62,500 bases of DNA from Indioceanicola profundi (GTDB lineage: Bacteria > Pseudomonadota > Alphaproteobacteria > Azospirillales > Azospirillaceae). Positions 29,565 to 38,708 of this stretch are shown here, piece after piece. Where the stretch lies: positions 952,501 through 1,015,000 of the forward strand of contig NZ_CP030127.1 in NCBI RefSeq assembly GCF_003568845.1, written 5' to 3'. The notes beneath the pieces were generated by a model. The model saw only the letters and a program-made list of their open reading frames with translations, made no database searches and had not been told where the DNA came from. A program made the translations under genes and the position numbers. The first letter of the stretch is position 1. Each line of letters begins with the position of its first letter.

Positions 29565-31385
29565 ATGTACAGAGCCGTCCGCTCCATCTGTCTGCTGCTG
29601 GGAGCCGGGCTTGCGGTCGGCACGCCCGCCCAGGCCGCCCCCCTGGCCGAGACCACCATTCAGGGGCTGCGCATCTCCGTTGCGACCGCCGGCGGCGTTC
29701 CGCTGAAGGCGGGAGAGGCGCAGGAGATGACGATCGCCTTCCATGATGCCGCCACCGGCGCGCCGGTTCCCGGCCTGACGCCGATGGGGTGGTTCGACCG
29801 CCGCAAGGAGAATGCGCCCTCCTGCCCCGCCCGCATCGGAGCCTTCGTGCAGGGCGGTTTGACCACGCGGGCGGAGGCGGACCTGAATGCCTGGCGCATC
29901 GTGACCATGAACGAGGATGCCACCCTGGCCGTCATCGACCCCGTGGACGGGCTGTCGCGCACCAAGCTGGAGCATCTGGTGGAGCTTGGAAGTCCCGGCT
30001 ATGACTGGCGCCTGTCGCCGGACGGGCGGGCCCTTTATGTCAGCCTGCCGGATGCCGGCACGGTAGCGGTTGTGGACGCGCGCAACTGGACGGTGACGCG
30101 GCGCATCCCGGTAGAGGGGGCCCGCAACCTGTCCCTCGCCGCGTCGGGTTCCACCCTGTGGAGCAGCTCCGCCAACGGCGCGGTCGCCATCGACACGGCA
30201 AGCCTGGAGGTAAGCGCCCGCTTCGACCTCGGTGGCCCGGCTCGCCCGGTGATCGGCGCCGGCAAGGTGCTGCTGCTGGCCGCCCGGACCGCCCGGCTGG
30301 TCGATACCGCGGACACGTCTGCAGTGCAGACGCTGGAGGTGGGCGGCAGGGCTGCCGCATGGTCGCCGCTGTCGCAGAGCTTCTTCACCGCCGATCCCGC
30401 CCGCGCAGGCATCCATGTGATCGCGGAGCATGACGGGTCCGTGCGGGAGGTCGAGGCCGCCGCAGGGCTGGTTTCCCTTGTCGCCTCGCCGGATGGACGC
30501 TGGATCGCCGCCCCCAATCCGCCCGCCGGGCAGGTGCTGTTCCTCGACACCGCCGACAACAGTATCAGGCACCGGGTTGAGATCGCCGACGAACCGGACC
30601 AGGTCGCCTTCACCACCGAGTTCGCCTATGTCCGCGCCCTGGGCAGCGAGCGGGTCAGCATGCTGCGGCTGGCCGACCTTGCCGGCGCCGCCCCGGTCTC
30701 CACCACGGAGGTTCCGGCCGGCAGCCGCGTACCCGGCGACGCGCCGGTCCGGCCGGCTGGAGCGCCCGCCATCGCGCCGGCGGCAATGCCGGGCGCCATG
30801 CTCCTCGCCAACCCGGCGGAAGAGGCTGTCTGGCTGCACATGGAAGGCATGAACGCCCCCATGGGAAGTCTGGCCGTCGCCCGCCACAATCCCCGCGCCG
30901 TGTTGGCGGTCGGCTACGGCCTGCGCGAGGTGGAGCCGGGCATTCACAGCGCAACGGTAACGCTGCCGCGACACGGCGATTATGAGCTGGCGCTGAGGTT
31001 GGACAGCCCGGCCGTCGCCGAATGCCTGCCGGTCGCCGTCGCCCCCGACCCAGCCGGAAGAAAGCGCCTGGCGCTGGAGCATCTGGGCGGCGAGCGTGTC
31101 CTGCCTGTGGGGCAGACCGCCGATATCCGGTTCCGGCTGAGCGGCCCCGCCAATGTCGGCGAGGCCAAGGACGTACAGCTCATGGCCATCCTCCTGCCCG
31201 GAACGCGCCAGACCCGCGTGGCGGCGGAGCCGCTGGGCAAGGGCGAGTACAGCGCCAAGCTTGCCCTGCCCGAGGCCGGACGCTGGCAGCTTCTGGTGGA
31301 AGCGCCGTCCCTGCGTGTCGGCTACCACCAACTGCCCTGGCGCATTCTCGATGCCGTGGAGGAGCCCAAGAATGAGACGCCGTGA
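29565..31385 (+). CDS. Exported beta-propeller protein with flanking beta-sandwich domains
   Basis: A 606-residue exported protein with a signal peptide (MYRAVRSICLLLGAGLAVG, cleavage near AQA-AP). Residues ~110-360 have YVTN/cytochrome-d1-type propeller blades (LSPDGRALYVSLPDAGTVAV, SPDGRWIAAP). The N-terminal and C-terminal parts look like YtkA/CopC-type beta sandwiches (MTIAFHDAATGAPVPGLTP). GGAG six bases before the ATG at 29565 favours it over an ATG at 29553. It overlaps the first SCO gene (AATGA junction), so the two are cotranslated. It probably helps deliver copper to, or passes electrons with, the large oxidase (inference from context). Confidence 0.78.
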   Translation: MYRAVRSICLLLGAGLAVGTPAQAAPLAETTIQGLRISVATAGGVPLKAGEAQEMTIAFHDAATGAPVPGLTPMGWFDRRKENAPSCPARIGAFVQGGLTTRAEADLNAWRIVTMNEDATLAVIDPVDGLSRTKLEHLVELGSPGYDWRLSPDGRALYVSLPDAGTVAVVDARNWTVTRRIPVEGARNLSLAASGSTLWSSSANGAVAIDTASLEVSARFDLGGPARPVIGAGKVLLLAARTARLVDTADTSAVQTLEVGGRAAAWSPLSQSFFTADPARAGIHVIAEHDGSVREVEAAAGLVSLVASPDGRWIAAPNPPAGQVLFLDTADNSIRHRVEIADEPDQVAFTTEFAYVRALGSERVSMLRLADLAGAAPVSTTEVPAGSRVPGDAPVRPAGAPAIAPAAMPGAMLLANPAEEAVWLHMEGMNAPMGSLAVARHNPRAVLAVGYGLREVEPGIHSATVTLPRHGDYELALRLDSPAVAECLPVAVAPDPAGRKRLALEHLGGERVLPVGQTADIRFRLSGPANVGEAKDVQLMAILLPGTRQTRVAAEPLGKGEYSAKLALPEAGRWQLLVEAPSLRVGYHQLPWRILDAVEEPKNETP

Positions 31386-32007
31386 CCTGATCATCGCCGC
31401 GGCGGCCGCAATCGGCCTTTGTGCTGCCGGCCCAGGCCTTGCCCATGAAGTCGGCCATGCCGGGCATGGCGGCCGGGACGAGCGGCAGCCGGATCGGTCC
31501 GCCCGCGTGCATCTGGCCGATGTTCCGGTCATCGATGCCGCCGGTGCCGAGCGCCAGTTTGCCGGCGATGTGGTCGCGGGCCGCATCGCGGTGATCGACG
31601 CCATCTTCACCAACTGCACCACGGTCTGCCCCGTGACCTCCGCCCTGCTGGCCGAGCTGCGGGCACAGGTCGACGCTGCCGGGATTGAGGTGGACTATGT
31701 CTCCGTCTCGCTCGACCCGGTGCGCGATACGCCGGAACGCCTAACTTCCTATGCCGCCACCTATGGCGCGCACCCGTCCTGGACCCTGGTCACGGGGGAG
31801 CGGCAGGACATCGCCGCCGTGCTGAGGGGCCTCGGAAGCTATAGCGCCGATCCGGCTGCCCACCTGCCCAGCATGTTGGTCGGCGATCCGGTCCGGCAGG
31901 ACTGGCGCCGGTTCTACGGCCTGCCCGATCCGGAGCGTCTCGCCGCCGCCATTAAGGAACTGGCGCAATTGCGTGCGCCGAAGAGAGAGGTGTCCCATGT
32001 CCATTGA
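31372..32007 (+). CDS. SCO1/SenC-family copper chaperone (first copy)
   Basis: A 211-residue thioredoxin-like protein with an N-terminal export signal (RRRDLIIAAAAAIGLCAAG). The copper ligands of SCO proteins are present: CxxxC in FTNCTTVCPV and the later His in AAHLPSMLVGD. A short His-rich segment (HEVGHAGHGG) follows the signal. SCO proteins insert copper into oxidases. The start overlaps the end of the propeller gene, with GGAGGAG upstream. The neighbouring copper-rich oxidase is the likely client. Confidence 0.88.
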   Translation: MRRRDLIIAAAAAIGLCAAGPGLAHEVGHAGHGGRDERQPDRSARVHLADVPVIDAAGAERQFAGDVVAGRIAVIDAIFTNCTTVCPVTSALLAELRAQVDAAGIEVDYVSVSLDPVRDTPERLTSYAATYGAHPSWTLVTGERQDIAAVLRGLGSYSADPAAHLPSMLVGDPVRQDWRRFYGLPDPERLAAAIKELAQLRAPKREVSHVH

Positions 32008-32647
32008 GCGAAGCGCCCCACGCATGGAAACCCTGCCATTCCTTGACCGCCGCAGTCTGCTGGCGGGGCTTGTCGGCAGCGCGGCTGTCGCCACGCTTCC
32101 TCGGCCGGCCCGTGCGGAAGCGCCCGCTCCGGCGCGGTGCGACGAGAATGAGCGGGAATGGTTCACGGATACGGAGCTGGTGGACCAGACCGGTCGCACG
32201 GTGCGGTTCTATTCCGATGTCCTGTCCGACCGTACGGTGATCGCAAACTTCATCTTCACCAGTTGCCAGGATGCCTGCCCCCTGACCACCGCCCGCCTGC
32301 TGGCGGTGTCCCAAGGGGTGCGCGACCATGCCGGCCGGCCGGTGCGGCTGGTCTCCATCAGCGTGGATCCGGAGACCGATACTCCGCCGGTCCTGACCAC
32401 CTTCGCCAAGCGCATGGGCGAGGCGGAGGACTGGATGCTCCTGACGGGGGAGCGCGCCGCCATCGATAGGGTGGTCTCCCGGCTGGGTCAGAAGCTGAAT
32501 GTGCGGGAGGACCATACGGTGCTGCTGCTGGCCGGCAACGTGGCCGCGCGCCGTTGGGCCAAGGTGACTCCGATGGAAACCCCGGAAGAGGTCACCGCCC
32601 GCTTGAAGGCCCTGGCCGCCTTCCCGCCCGTGAACAGCGTCTGCTGA
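31997..32647 (+). CDS. SCO1/SenC-family copper chaperone (second copy)
   Basis: A 216-residue SCO protein with CxxxC in FTSCQDACPL and the distal His in REDHTVLLLAG. The N-terminus has a twin-arginine-like signal (DRRSLLAGLVGSAAVATL). The start at 31997 overlaps the previous gene by 11 bp and has GAGAGG upstream; a GTG at 31973 lacks a ribosome-binding site. Two different SCO proteins in tandem suggest two copper-delivery steps or two classes of copper site in the 1690-residue oxidase. Confidence 0.88.
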   Translation: MSIERSAPRMETLPFLDRRSLLAGLVGSAAVATLPRPARAEAPAPARCDENEREWFTDTELVDQTGRTVRFYSDVLSDRTVIANFIFTSCQDACPLTTARLLAVSQGVRDHAGRPVRLVSISVDPETDTPPVLTTFAKRMGEAEDWMLLTGERAAIDRVVSRLGQKLNVREDHTVLLLAGNVAARRWAKVTPMETPEEVTARLKALAAFPPVNSVC

Positions 32648-32692
32648 GCACGGAACCGGCCGGGTCCGTCGGCAGCGCCGCGGCCCCGGCCC

Positions 32693-33886
32693 TTACACAG
32701 CCAGCGAATTCACGCTCAGGATCGCCATCACCACGGCCGCGATCACCAGGGCGATCAGCCCACCCAGGCCGATGGTGAGCAGCGGCACCAGAATGGCCAG
32801 GATGCGCTGGATGCGCTGGGCCGTCGCGGCCTCCAGCACCTTCGCCGCCTGCGCCAGCATGGGGGCGAGACGCCCGGTCTCCTCGCCCACCCGGACCAGA
32901 TCAACCGCGGCCGGCGGAAACAGCCGGCTGGCCGCCAGCGGGCCGGCTATCCCCCTGCCCTCCACCATGGCGACATGTACCTGCCCGATTCCCTCGGCGA
33001 TCACGCGGTTTGCCACCGCCGCACCCGCGAGTTCCACGGCGCGGGCAGCCGGGACGCCGTTGCCGAGCAGGACCGAGAGCATGCGCAGGCAACGGCCGGC
33101 CTCGATCTGTCGCACCATGCCGCCCAATCCGGGAAGTCGCAGCATCCAGCGGTCGATTGGCCGGCGGAAGCGCGGCTGGCGCGACAACCATGCCAGGGTG
33201 AGCCCAGCGCCAAGGCCGGCCGCCGCAGCCGGTATGCCCCAGTTCCGGAACAGCTCCCCCATGGACAGCACCAGCCGCGTCACCAGCGGCAGCCGCTCAT
33301 CCCCGGCATCGAACAACACTTCGAGCTGAGGCAGGACAATGGTAAAGAGCACCGTGACAGCAAGGCCGGTGGTCACCAGCAGGATGGTCGGGTAGATCAG
33401 GGCGGAGCGAAGCTGCTCCTGCGCCTCCGCCTGACGCTCGCTGAGGGCGGCCAACTCCGCCAGAACCTCGGACAAAGCGCCCGCGGCCTCACCCGCGCGG
33501 ACCATGCCGACGGCATGGGGCGGAAACAGCCCGCCAGCACGCTCCAGCGCCTCCGATAAGGGTGCGCCCGCCCTGACATCCGCCAGAAGGTCGCGAAGCA
33601 CCGGCGCATGGACCCGAACGCTCTCCATCCGGGCCAGGATCGTGAGCGCCTTGTCCAGCTCCAACCCGGCCTCGAGCATGACGGACAATTCCCGAACGAT
33701 CCCGGCCAGTTGCCGGGCCGCCAGTCGACGCCCCGCCGGCTGGTTTCCTGCTGCCGGTGCCAGATGCAGTGGAAAGGCCCCTTTCTGATGCAGGGCGGCG
33801 ACGGCCTGGCTCCGGTCGGCGGCGCGGAGATTGCCCCGCACCACCCGCCCGTCGGCTTCGACCGCTTCATAGGTGAACAGCGCCAT
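32693..33886 (-). CDS. gspF: Type II secretion inner-membrane protein GspF
   Basis: A 397-residue polytopic protein with two GspF/PilC helical-bundle domains (from about 60 and 260) and three membrane helices (SALIYPTILLVTTGLAVTVL, a second near 220, a third at the C-terminus). It forms the core of the platform that couples GspE to the pseudopilus. ATG at 33886 lies just after the gspE stop; a TTG two codons earlier is less likely. Operon order is gspO-gspE-gspF. Confidence 0.92.
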   Translation of the reverse strand: MALFTYEAVEADGRVVRGNLRAADRSQAVAALHQKGAFPLHLAPAAGNQPAGRRLAARQLAGIVRELSVMLEAGLELDKALTILARMESVRVHAPVLRDLLADVRAGAPLSEALERAGGLFPPHAVGMVRAGEAAGALSEVLAELAALSERQAEAQEQLRSALIYPTILLVTTGLAVTVLFTIVLPQLEVLFDAGDERLPLVTRLVLSMGELFRNWGIPAAAAGLGAGLTLAWLSRQPRFRRPIDRWMLRLPGLGGMVRQIEAGRCLRMLSVLLGNGVPAARAVELAGAAVANRVIAEGIGQVHVAMVEGRGIAGPLAASRLFPPAAVDLVRVGEETGRLAPMLAQAAKVLEAATAQRIQRILAILVPLLTIGLGGLIALVIAAVVMAILSVNSLAV

Positions 33887-33888
33887 TC

Positions 33889-35568
33889 TCAACCTGCCAT
33901 CGTCGCGCGGAGGACTTCGTCCGCCGTGGTTTCGCCTGCGGCGGCCTTGCGCAGACCCGCCCGCCGCAGCCCCTCCATCCCTGCCTCCGCCGCCAGCCGC
34001 CGGATGGCTCCGGCATCGCTCCGGCCCATGATGGCGCGTCGGACCGGGTCGGTGACGGTGAGGAGTTCAGCGATGGTGGTGCGCCCATACCAGCCGGTGC
34101 CCCGACATTCCGGACAACCGACCGGCCGCATCGGACAGATATCGCTACCGGCCGTGAGGTCTGGAGCCAGCCGCTCAAGCACGGCGGCAGCTTCCGGGTG
34201 GGGGCGGCGGCAATGGGGGCAGAGCGTGCGCACGAGGCGCTGGGCCAGCACGGCGTTGAGGGTGGAGGCCAGCAGATATTCCTCCACCCCCATGTCCAAC
34301 AGGCGCGCCACGGCACCGGGCGCGTCGTTGGTGTGCAGGGTGGAAAGGACGAGATGTCCGGTCAGCGACGCCTCAATTGAGATCTGGGCCGTCTCACGGT
34401 CGCGGATCTCACCCAGCATGATGATGTCGGGGTTCTGGCGCAGCAGCGACCGCAGGACGTGGGCGAAGGTCAGGCCGATCTGGGGACGCACCTGGATCTG
34501 GACAATGCGCGCCAACTGGTACTCCACCGGGTCCTCCACGGTGAAGAGCTTCAGGTCGGGCCGGTTCAGCTCGGCGAGGGAGGCGTAGAGTGTGGTGGTC
34601 TTGCCGCTGCCCGTGGGGCCGGTGACCAGCACGATGCCGTTCGGCCGGGTGATTGCGGCGCGCCAGTCGGCGAGCAGCGGTCCGGCGAAGCCCAGCCGGG
34701 TGAAATCCAGCTCCACCGCGCCGCGGTCCAGGATGCGGAGCACCGCCCCCTCGCCGCCGATGCCGGGCGCGGTGGCAAGGCGCAGGTCGATTTCCCGGCC
34801 GCGCACCGTCATCTTGATGCGCCCATCCTGGGGCATCCGCCGCTCCGCGATATCCAGCCCGGCCATGATCTTCAGACGCGACACCACGGCAGGGGTGACG
34901 CCCGCCGGCGGCGGCTCCACCTCGCGCAGCGCACCGTCGATGCGCAGGCGCAGCAGGGTGCCCGTCTCGAACGGCTCCAGATGGATGTCGGAGGCGCGGG
35001 AGTCCACCGCGGCGGCGATCATCTGATTGACGAAGCGCACCACAGGAGCCTCGCTCGCGAGGTCGCGCAGCCGCTGCACATCGTCATCCGCCGCACGCAC
35101 GGCGTCGCCGGCCGCGTCCGCCGCCTGGCCGTACAGCCGGTCTATGGCCTGCTCGATGGTCCGGGCTGGGGCCAGGCTCGGGCGGACGGGAACGCCGAAG
35201 GCAAGCCGCAGCGCCTGGAGCGCGTAGGCGTCCTCCGGATCCGCCATGGCCACGTCCACATGATCGGCATTTTCCCGCAGCGGAAGCACGCGGGCCTGCC
35301 GCAGCCATCGGGGATTGAGGCTGCCGACCGGTTCCGCCGGCCAAGCGGACGGCTCCACCAGCGGCAGTTCCAGCAGCTCGGCCAACATATCGGCCACCAG
35401 CCCGTCGGGGACCAGGCCGAGACTGACCAGCGCCGCCGACAGTCGTACGCCGCCCTCCTCCGCCGCACGGCGGGCGCGGTCCAGATTGGCAGAGCTCAAC
35501 CGCCCTGCGGACAACAGCCGCTCCCCGAGACATGGAACGGCGGGGCGCATATCGGCGAGGACAGTCAT
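33889..35568 (-). CDS. gspE: Type II secretion ATPase GspE
   Basis: A 559-residue cytoplasmic hexameric ATPase. An N1E/MshEN-like domain is at about 20-150. Walker A GPTGSGKTT lies near 315, the Asp box DPVEYQL follows, and LGEIRDRETA is Walker B. A tetracysteine zinc site (CPHCRRPH and CPECRGTG, near 450-490) is specific to the GspE/PilB group. The start overlaps the gspO stop (ATGA); codons further upstream have no gene character. It powers pseudopilus assembly. Confidence 0.95.
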   Translation of the reverse strand: MTVLADMRPAVPCLGERLLSAGRLSSANLDRARRAAEEGGVRLSAALVSLGLVPDGLVADMLAELLELPLVEPSAWPAEPVGSLNPRWLRQARVLPLRENADHVDVAMADPEDAYALQALRLAFGVPVRPSLAPARTIEQAIDRLYGQAADAAGDAVRAADDDVQRLRDLASEAPVVRFVNQMIAAAVDSRASDIHLEPFETGTLLRLRIDGALREVEPPPAGVTPAVVSRLKIMAGLDIAERRMPQDGRIKMTVRGREIDLRLATAPGIGGEGAVLRILDRGAVELDFTRLGFAGPLLADWRAAITRPNGIVLVTGPTGSGKTTTLYASLAELNRPDLKLFTVEDPVEYQLARIVQIQVRPQIGLTFAHVLRSLLRQNPDIIMLGEIRDRETAQISIEASLTGHLVLSTLHTNDAPGAVARLLDMGVEEYLLASTLNAVLAQRLVRTLCPHCRRPHPEAAAVLERLAPDLTAGSDICPMRPVGCPECRGTGWYGRTTIAELLTVTDPVRRAIMGRSDAGAIRRLAAEAGMEGLRRAGLRKAAAGETTADEVLRATMAG

Positions 35569-36317
35569 GGCATCGGCCCCAGCTTGGTCACGAACAGTAT
35601 CCAGGTGACCAGCCCGAGGGCCGGGGCGAAGGGAATGCGGCTGCCCCAACCGATGGTGGCCCGCCCCGCCGCAACCGTGCAGGCGAGGGTGCCGATACCG
35701 GCCAGCGCAGCCAGCAGGATCACCGCCGGCAGCGCCGCCGGACCGAGCCAGGCGCCCGCCGCGGCGGCGAGGATGATGTCTGCGTCGCCAAGCCCGTCCT
35801 GACCGCGCAGGCCGCGATACGCGCGGCCCAGCGCCCAGAACAGACCGCCTCCAGCCACCGCTCCGGCCGCATGCAGCCAGCCGGTGCCGGGAGCGACCAC
35901 CTCGGCAGCCAGGATGCCGAGCGGAACCAGGGGCACCGAAAGCTTGTCGGGCACGACCAGGTGGGTGGCATCGACCGCCGACGCGGCCAGCAGCAGCCAT
36001 CCCAGCAGACAGCCGAACCATGCTGCAGCCGGCGGCAACAAGGCCACGCAGGTCAAGGCGATCAGCACCGCCCCCAGTTCCATCCCGATGGGCACCAACC
36101 CGATCGACGCCGCACAGCGGCGGCAGCGGCCCTTGAGCATCAGCCAGCTCACCACCGGGATGAGGTCATACCAGGCGATGACGGCGCCGCAGCTTTCACA
36201 GCAGGAGCGCGCCGATGAGGTCGGCGAGCCGCTGGGAAAGCGCTGCACAACGACGCCCAGGAAACTACCCGCTACGGGGGCTAACACCAAAGGGCCGAGA
36301 CTCTGCGCATCGAGCAT
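35565..36317 (-). CDS. gspO: Prepilin peptidase GspO (A24 family)
   Basis: A 250-residue membrane aspartyl protease and methyltransferase. The cytoplasmic zinc motifs are C40xxC43 and C65xxC68. Catalytic aspartates are Asp116 in DATHLVVPD and Asp178 in GLGD. There are about seven or eight membrane helices. It cleaves and N-methylates the pseudopilins GspG, H, I, J and K. ATG at 36317 has GGAG nine bases upstream; a longer open frame to 36662 runs into the divergent gspD gene. Confidence 0.9.
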   Translation of the reverse strand: MLDAQSLGPLVLAPVAGSFLGVVVQRFPSGSPTSSARSCCESCGAVIAWYDLIPVVSWLMLKGRCRRCAASIGLVPIGMELGAVLIALTCVALLPPAAAWFGCLLGWLLLAASAVDATHLVVPDKLSVPLVPLGILAAEVVAPGTGWLHAAGAVAGGGLFWALGRAYRGLRGQDGLGDADIILAAAAGAWLGPAALPAVILLAALAGIGTLACTVAAGRATIGWGSRIPFAPALGLVTWILFVTKLGPMP

Positions 36318-36483
36318 TGGAACAAACTCCGACAACACTTTAGATTTTGTCGCGAATTGCTGGCTTCGTGACGCTAGCAGACTCCTCCGCCGGTTCTTGG
36401 CGCGGCAATCGGATAGGGGCCAGGTTCCTTCGCAGGCCATCACTTCAACTATCCTGTTCATGATAGATCGACGGGTGACCGGT
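36318..36483. promoter_or_regulatory. Divergent promoter region between gspO-E-F and gspD-K
   Basis: A 166-bp region between oppositely oriented T2SS units. It is locally AT-rich near 36320-36360 (for example ACTTTAGATTTTGTCGCGAA). Both units must start here, but I could not fix -35/-10 pairs. Confidence 0.4.
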
Positions 36484-38703
36484 ATGACCGATAGTGCCAG
36501 GGCAGTTGGAAATCCGGGTCGGAAGCACGAAAAGGACCACACGGCCGCACCCGGCCGGGCCCTGATCGCCGGCCTGACGGCGCTGGCCCTGGCAGGCTGC
36601 GCAGTGCAGCCTCCGCCCCGGATCGAGGAGCGGTTCGCCGCCCTGGTCCAGCGTGCCGACACCGCTGCCTCCTCCCCCGGACCCGTCCCGCTGCAAGCCG
36701 GGGAGCCTGCCGATGGACGGCCCGGTCCGAGGCCGGCCTATGTCGAGCGCGGAAACGTACGCATCCGTATGCCCGCGGCCTCTGGCCCGGCCACATCCCC
36801 CGATGGCGGCCCCGTGGAGATGACCTTTCATGACAGCGACATCCGGGACTTCGTCCGCACGGTGCTGGGCGACATGCTGGGTCTGGCCTACAGCGTGGAC
36901 CCGCGCATTGAAGGTTCAGTGACGCTGGAAACGCGGGGCAGCATGCCGCGCGACCAGGTCCTGCCCCTGCTGGAGCGGATATTACAGATGCACGGCGCGG
37001 CCCTGGCGCCCTTCCCCGGCGGCTTCCAGGTGGTGCCGGCGGACAGCGTCCTGCAAGCGGGCGTCCCCCTGTCCGCCGGGCCGGGCGCTACGGTGCGGGC
37101 CATTCCGTTGCGCCATGTCCCTGCAAAGGACCTAGCCGCCCTGTTGGCGCCGATCGTACCGAAAGGCGCTGTGGTGCAGCCGGAGGACAGGCTGAACCTG
37201 CTGGTGCTGGCCGGCACGCGGCCGCAGTTGGACATGCTGGAAACGGCGGTGGAGGCCTTCGACATCGACCGCCTGAGCGGGATGTCCTTTGCCCTCAAAC
37301 CGCTGCAATACGCCGCTCCCGCCGCCCTGGCCCAGGAACTGGGCCAGATCTTCTCCGAAGGCGGAGAGGCGGAGGATGTCCGCTTCGTCCCGCTGGACCG
37401 CCTCGGCGCGGTGGTGGTGGTGACCCGCGATCCGGCCCAACTGGACCGGATGCTGCGCTGGGTGGAGCGGCTGGACCAGGAGGGGGGCGGGGCTACCCCG
37501 GAGCTGTTCGTCTATGCCGTGCAGAATGGCCGGGCCACCGATCTGGCGGCCACGCTGGGACAGGTGTTCGGGATGCAGACCGGCCAGACCTCCGCCGCCA
37601 GCCCGATCGGGGACATCGCGCCCGGTTATGGCGGCGGGATCGGTGGTCTGCCCTTCGGAGAGCCTGCGTTCGGCACGGATGCCGGGGGCGGGGCAACCGA
37701 TGCGCCAGCGGCGATGACCGCCATGGCGCCCCAGCCGGCGGCTGGCCCGGCCATGTCGGCCATGATCCCGGCGATGGCGCTGGACGGCAGGTCTCCGACG
37801 GAAGGATCGTCCGCCATGTCCGGCCTCCGCGTCATTGCGGATGAGCAGCGGAACGCCCTGGTCGTATTCGGCACCCGGCAGCAGTACCGCACGCTCGAAA
37901 CTGCGCTGCGCCAGCTGGACGTCGTGCCCATGCAGGTGATGATCGAGGCGACCATCGCCGAAGTGTCCCTGCAGGACGAGTTGTCCTACGGCCTGCAATG
38001 GTTCTTCCAGAGCGGCCGGTTCTCGACCCTGCTGACCCGCTCCAGCTCGGGCAGCGTTTCGCCATCCGTTCCGGGCTTCTCGGCCGTATTCGACGGTGTG
38101 GATGCCCGGGTGGTGCTGAACGCCCTGTCCAGCCTGACCGACGTGCGCGTCATCTCCTCCCCGCAGGTGCTGGCGCTGAACAACCAGACAGCCACGCTCC
38201 AGGTCGGCGACAGCGTACCGATCCCGGTACAGCAGGCAGTGAACGTCGCGGATCGGGACTCCGTCATTGTCAACAGTATCCAGTTCCAGGACACCGGCGT
38301 CACGCTGGAGGTCACCCCGCGCATCAATGAGGGCGGGCTGGTCACGCTGGAAATCGATCAGAACGTCTCCGACGCCGTACGCACCACCAGCTCCGGCATT
38401 GACGCCCCCACCATACAGAAGCGGCGCATCTCCAGCGTCGTGGCTGTCCAGGCCGGCGAAACGGTTGGCTTGGGCGGCCTGATCCGGGACAGCAGCAGCG
38501 CCGGAAACAGCGGCGTGCCGGTGCTGTCTCGCATGCCGGTGGTGGGGCCGCTGTTCGGCACCAGGACCATGGACGGACGCCGGACGGAGCTGCTCGTGCT
38601 GCTGACTCCGCACGTCATCCAGACGCCGCTCCAGGCGCGCCAGCTCACCAATGAGCTGCGCAGCCGGATGCTGGGCATGCAGCCCCTGCCTCCCAGGACC
38701 TGA
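36484..38703 (+). CDS. gspD: Type II secretion secretin GspD
   Basis: A 739-residue outer-membrane secretin with a lipoprotein signal (ALIAGLTALALAGC) instead of a plain signal peptide. An N0 domain (FHDSDIRDFVRTVLGDML) and N1-N3 domains follow, with a long Gly/Pro/Met-rich insertion between N2/N3 segments (about 375-435). The secretin domain has VQVGDSVPIPVQQ-type gate strands, the PRINEGGLVTLEIDQNVS segment, VPVLSRMPVVGPLFG and RTELLVLLTPHVI. It forms the 15-mer exit channel. The start is either 36484 or ATG 36460; neither has a strong ribosome-binding site. gspK follows after 5 bp. Confidence 0.92.
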   Translation: MTDSARAVGNPGRKHEKDHTAAPGRALIAGLTALALAGCAVQPPPRIEERFAALVQRADTAASSPGPVPLQAGEPADGRPGPRPAYVERGNVRIRMPAASGPATSPDGGPVEMTFHDSDIRDFVRTVLGDMLGLAYSVDPRIEGSVTLETRGSMPRDQVLPLLERILQMHGAALAPFPGGFQVVPADSVLQAGVPLSAGPGATVRAIPLRHVPAKDLAALLAPIVPKGAVVQPEDRLNLLVLAGTRPQLDMLETAVEAFDIDRLSGMSFALKPLQYAAPAALAQELGQIFSEGGEAEDVRFVPLDRLGAVVVVTRDPAQLDRMLRWVERLDQEGGGATPELFVYAVQNGRATDLAATLGQVFGMQTGQTSAASPIGDIAPGYGGGIGGLPFGEPAFGTDAGGGATDAPAAMTAMAPQPAAGPAMSAMIPAMALDGRSPTEGSSAMSGLRVIADEQRNALVVFGTRQQYRTLETALRQLDVVPMQVMIEATIAEVSLQDELSYGLQWFFQSGRFSTLLTRSSSGSVSPSVPGFSAVFDGVDARVVLNALSSLTDVRVISSPQVLALNNQTATLQVGDSVPIPVQQAVNVADRDSVIVNSIQFQDTGVTLEVTPRINEGGLVTLEIDQNVSDAVRTTSSGIDAPTIQKRRISSVVAVQAGETVGLGGLIRDSSSAGNSGVPVLSRMPVVGPLFGTRTMDGRRTELLVLLTPHVIQTPLQARQLTNELRSRMLGMQPLPPRT

Positions 38704-38708
38704 CGACG

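Noticed and set aside
25284..31622. Long minus-strand frames (about 580-780 codons) opposite the oxidase and propeller genes
   Set aside because: They are shadows of high-GC third positions; the plus-strand genes have copper motifs, signals and terminators.
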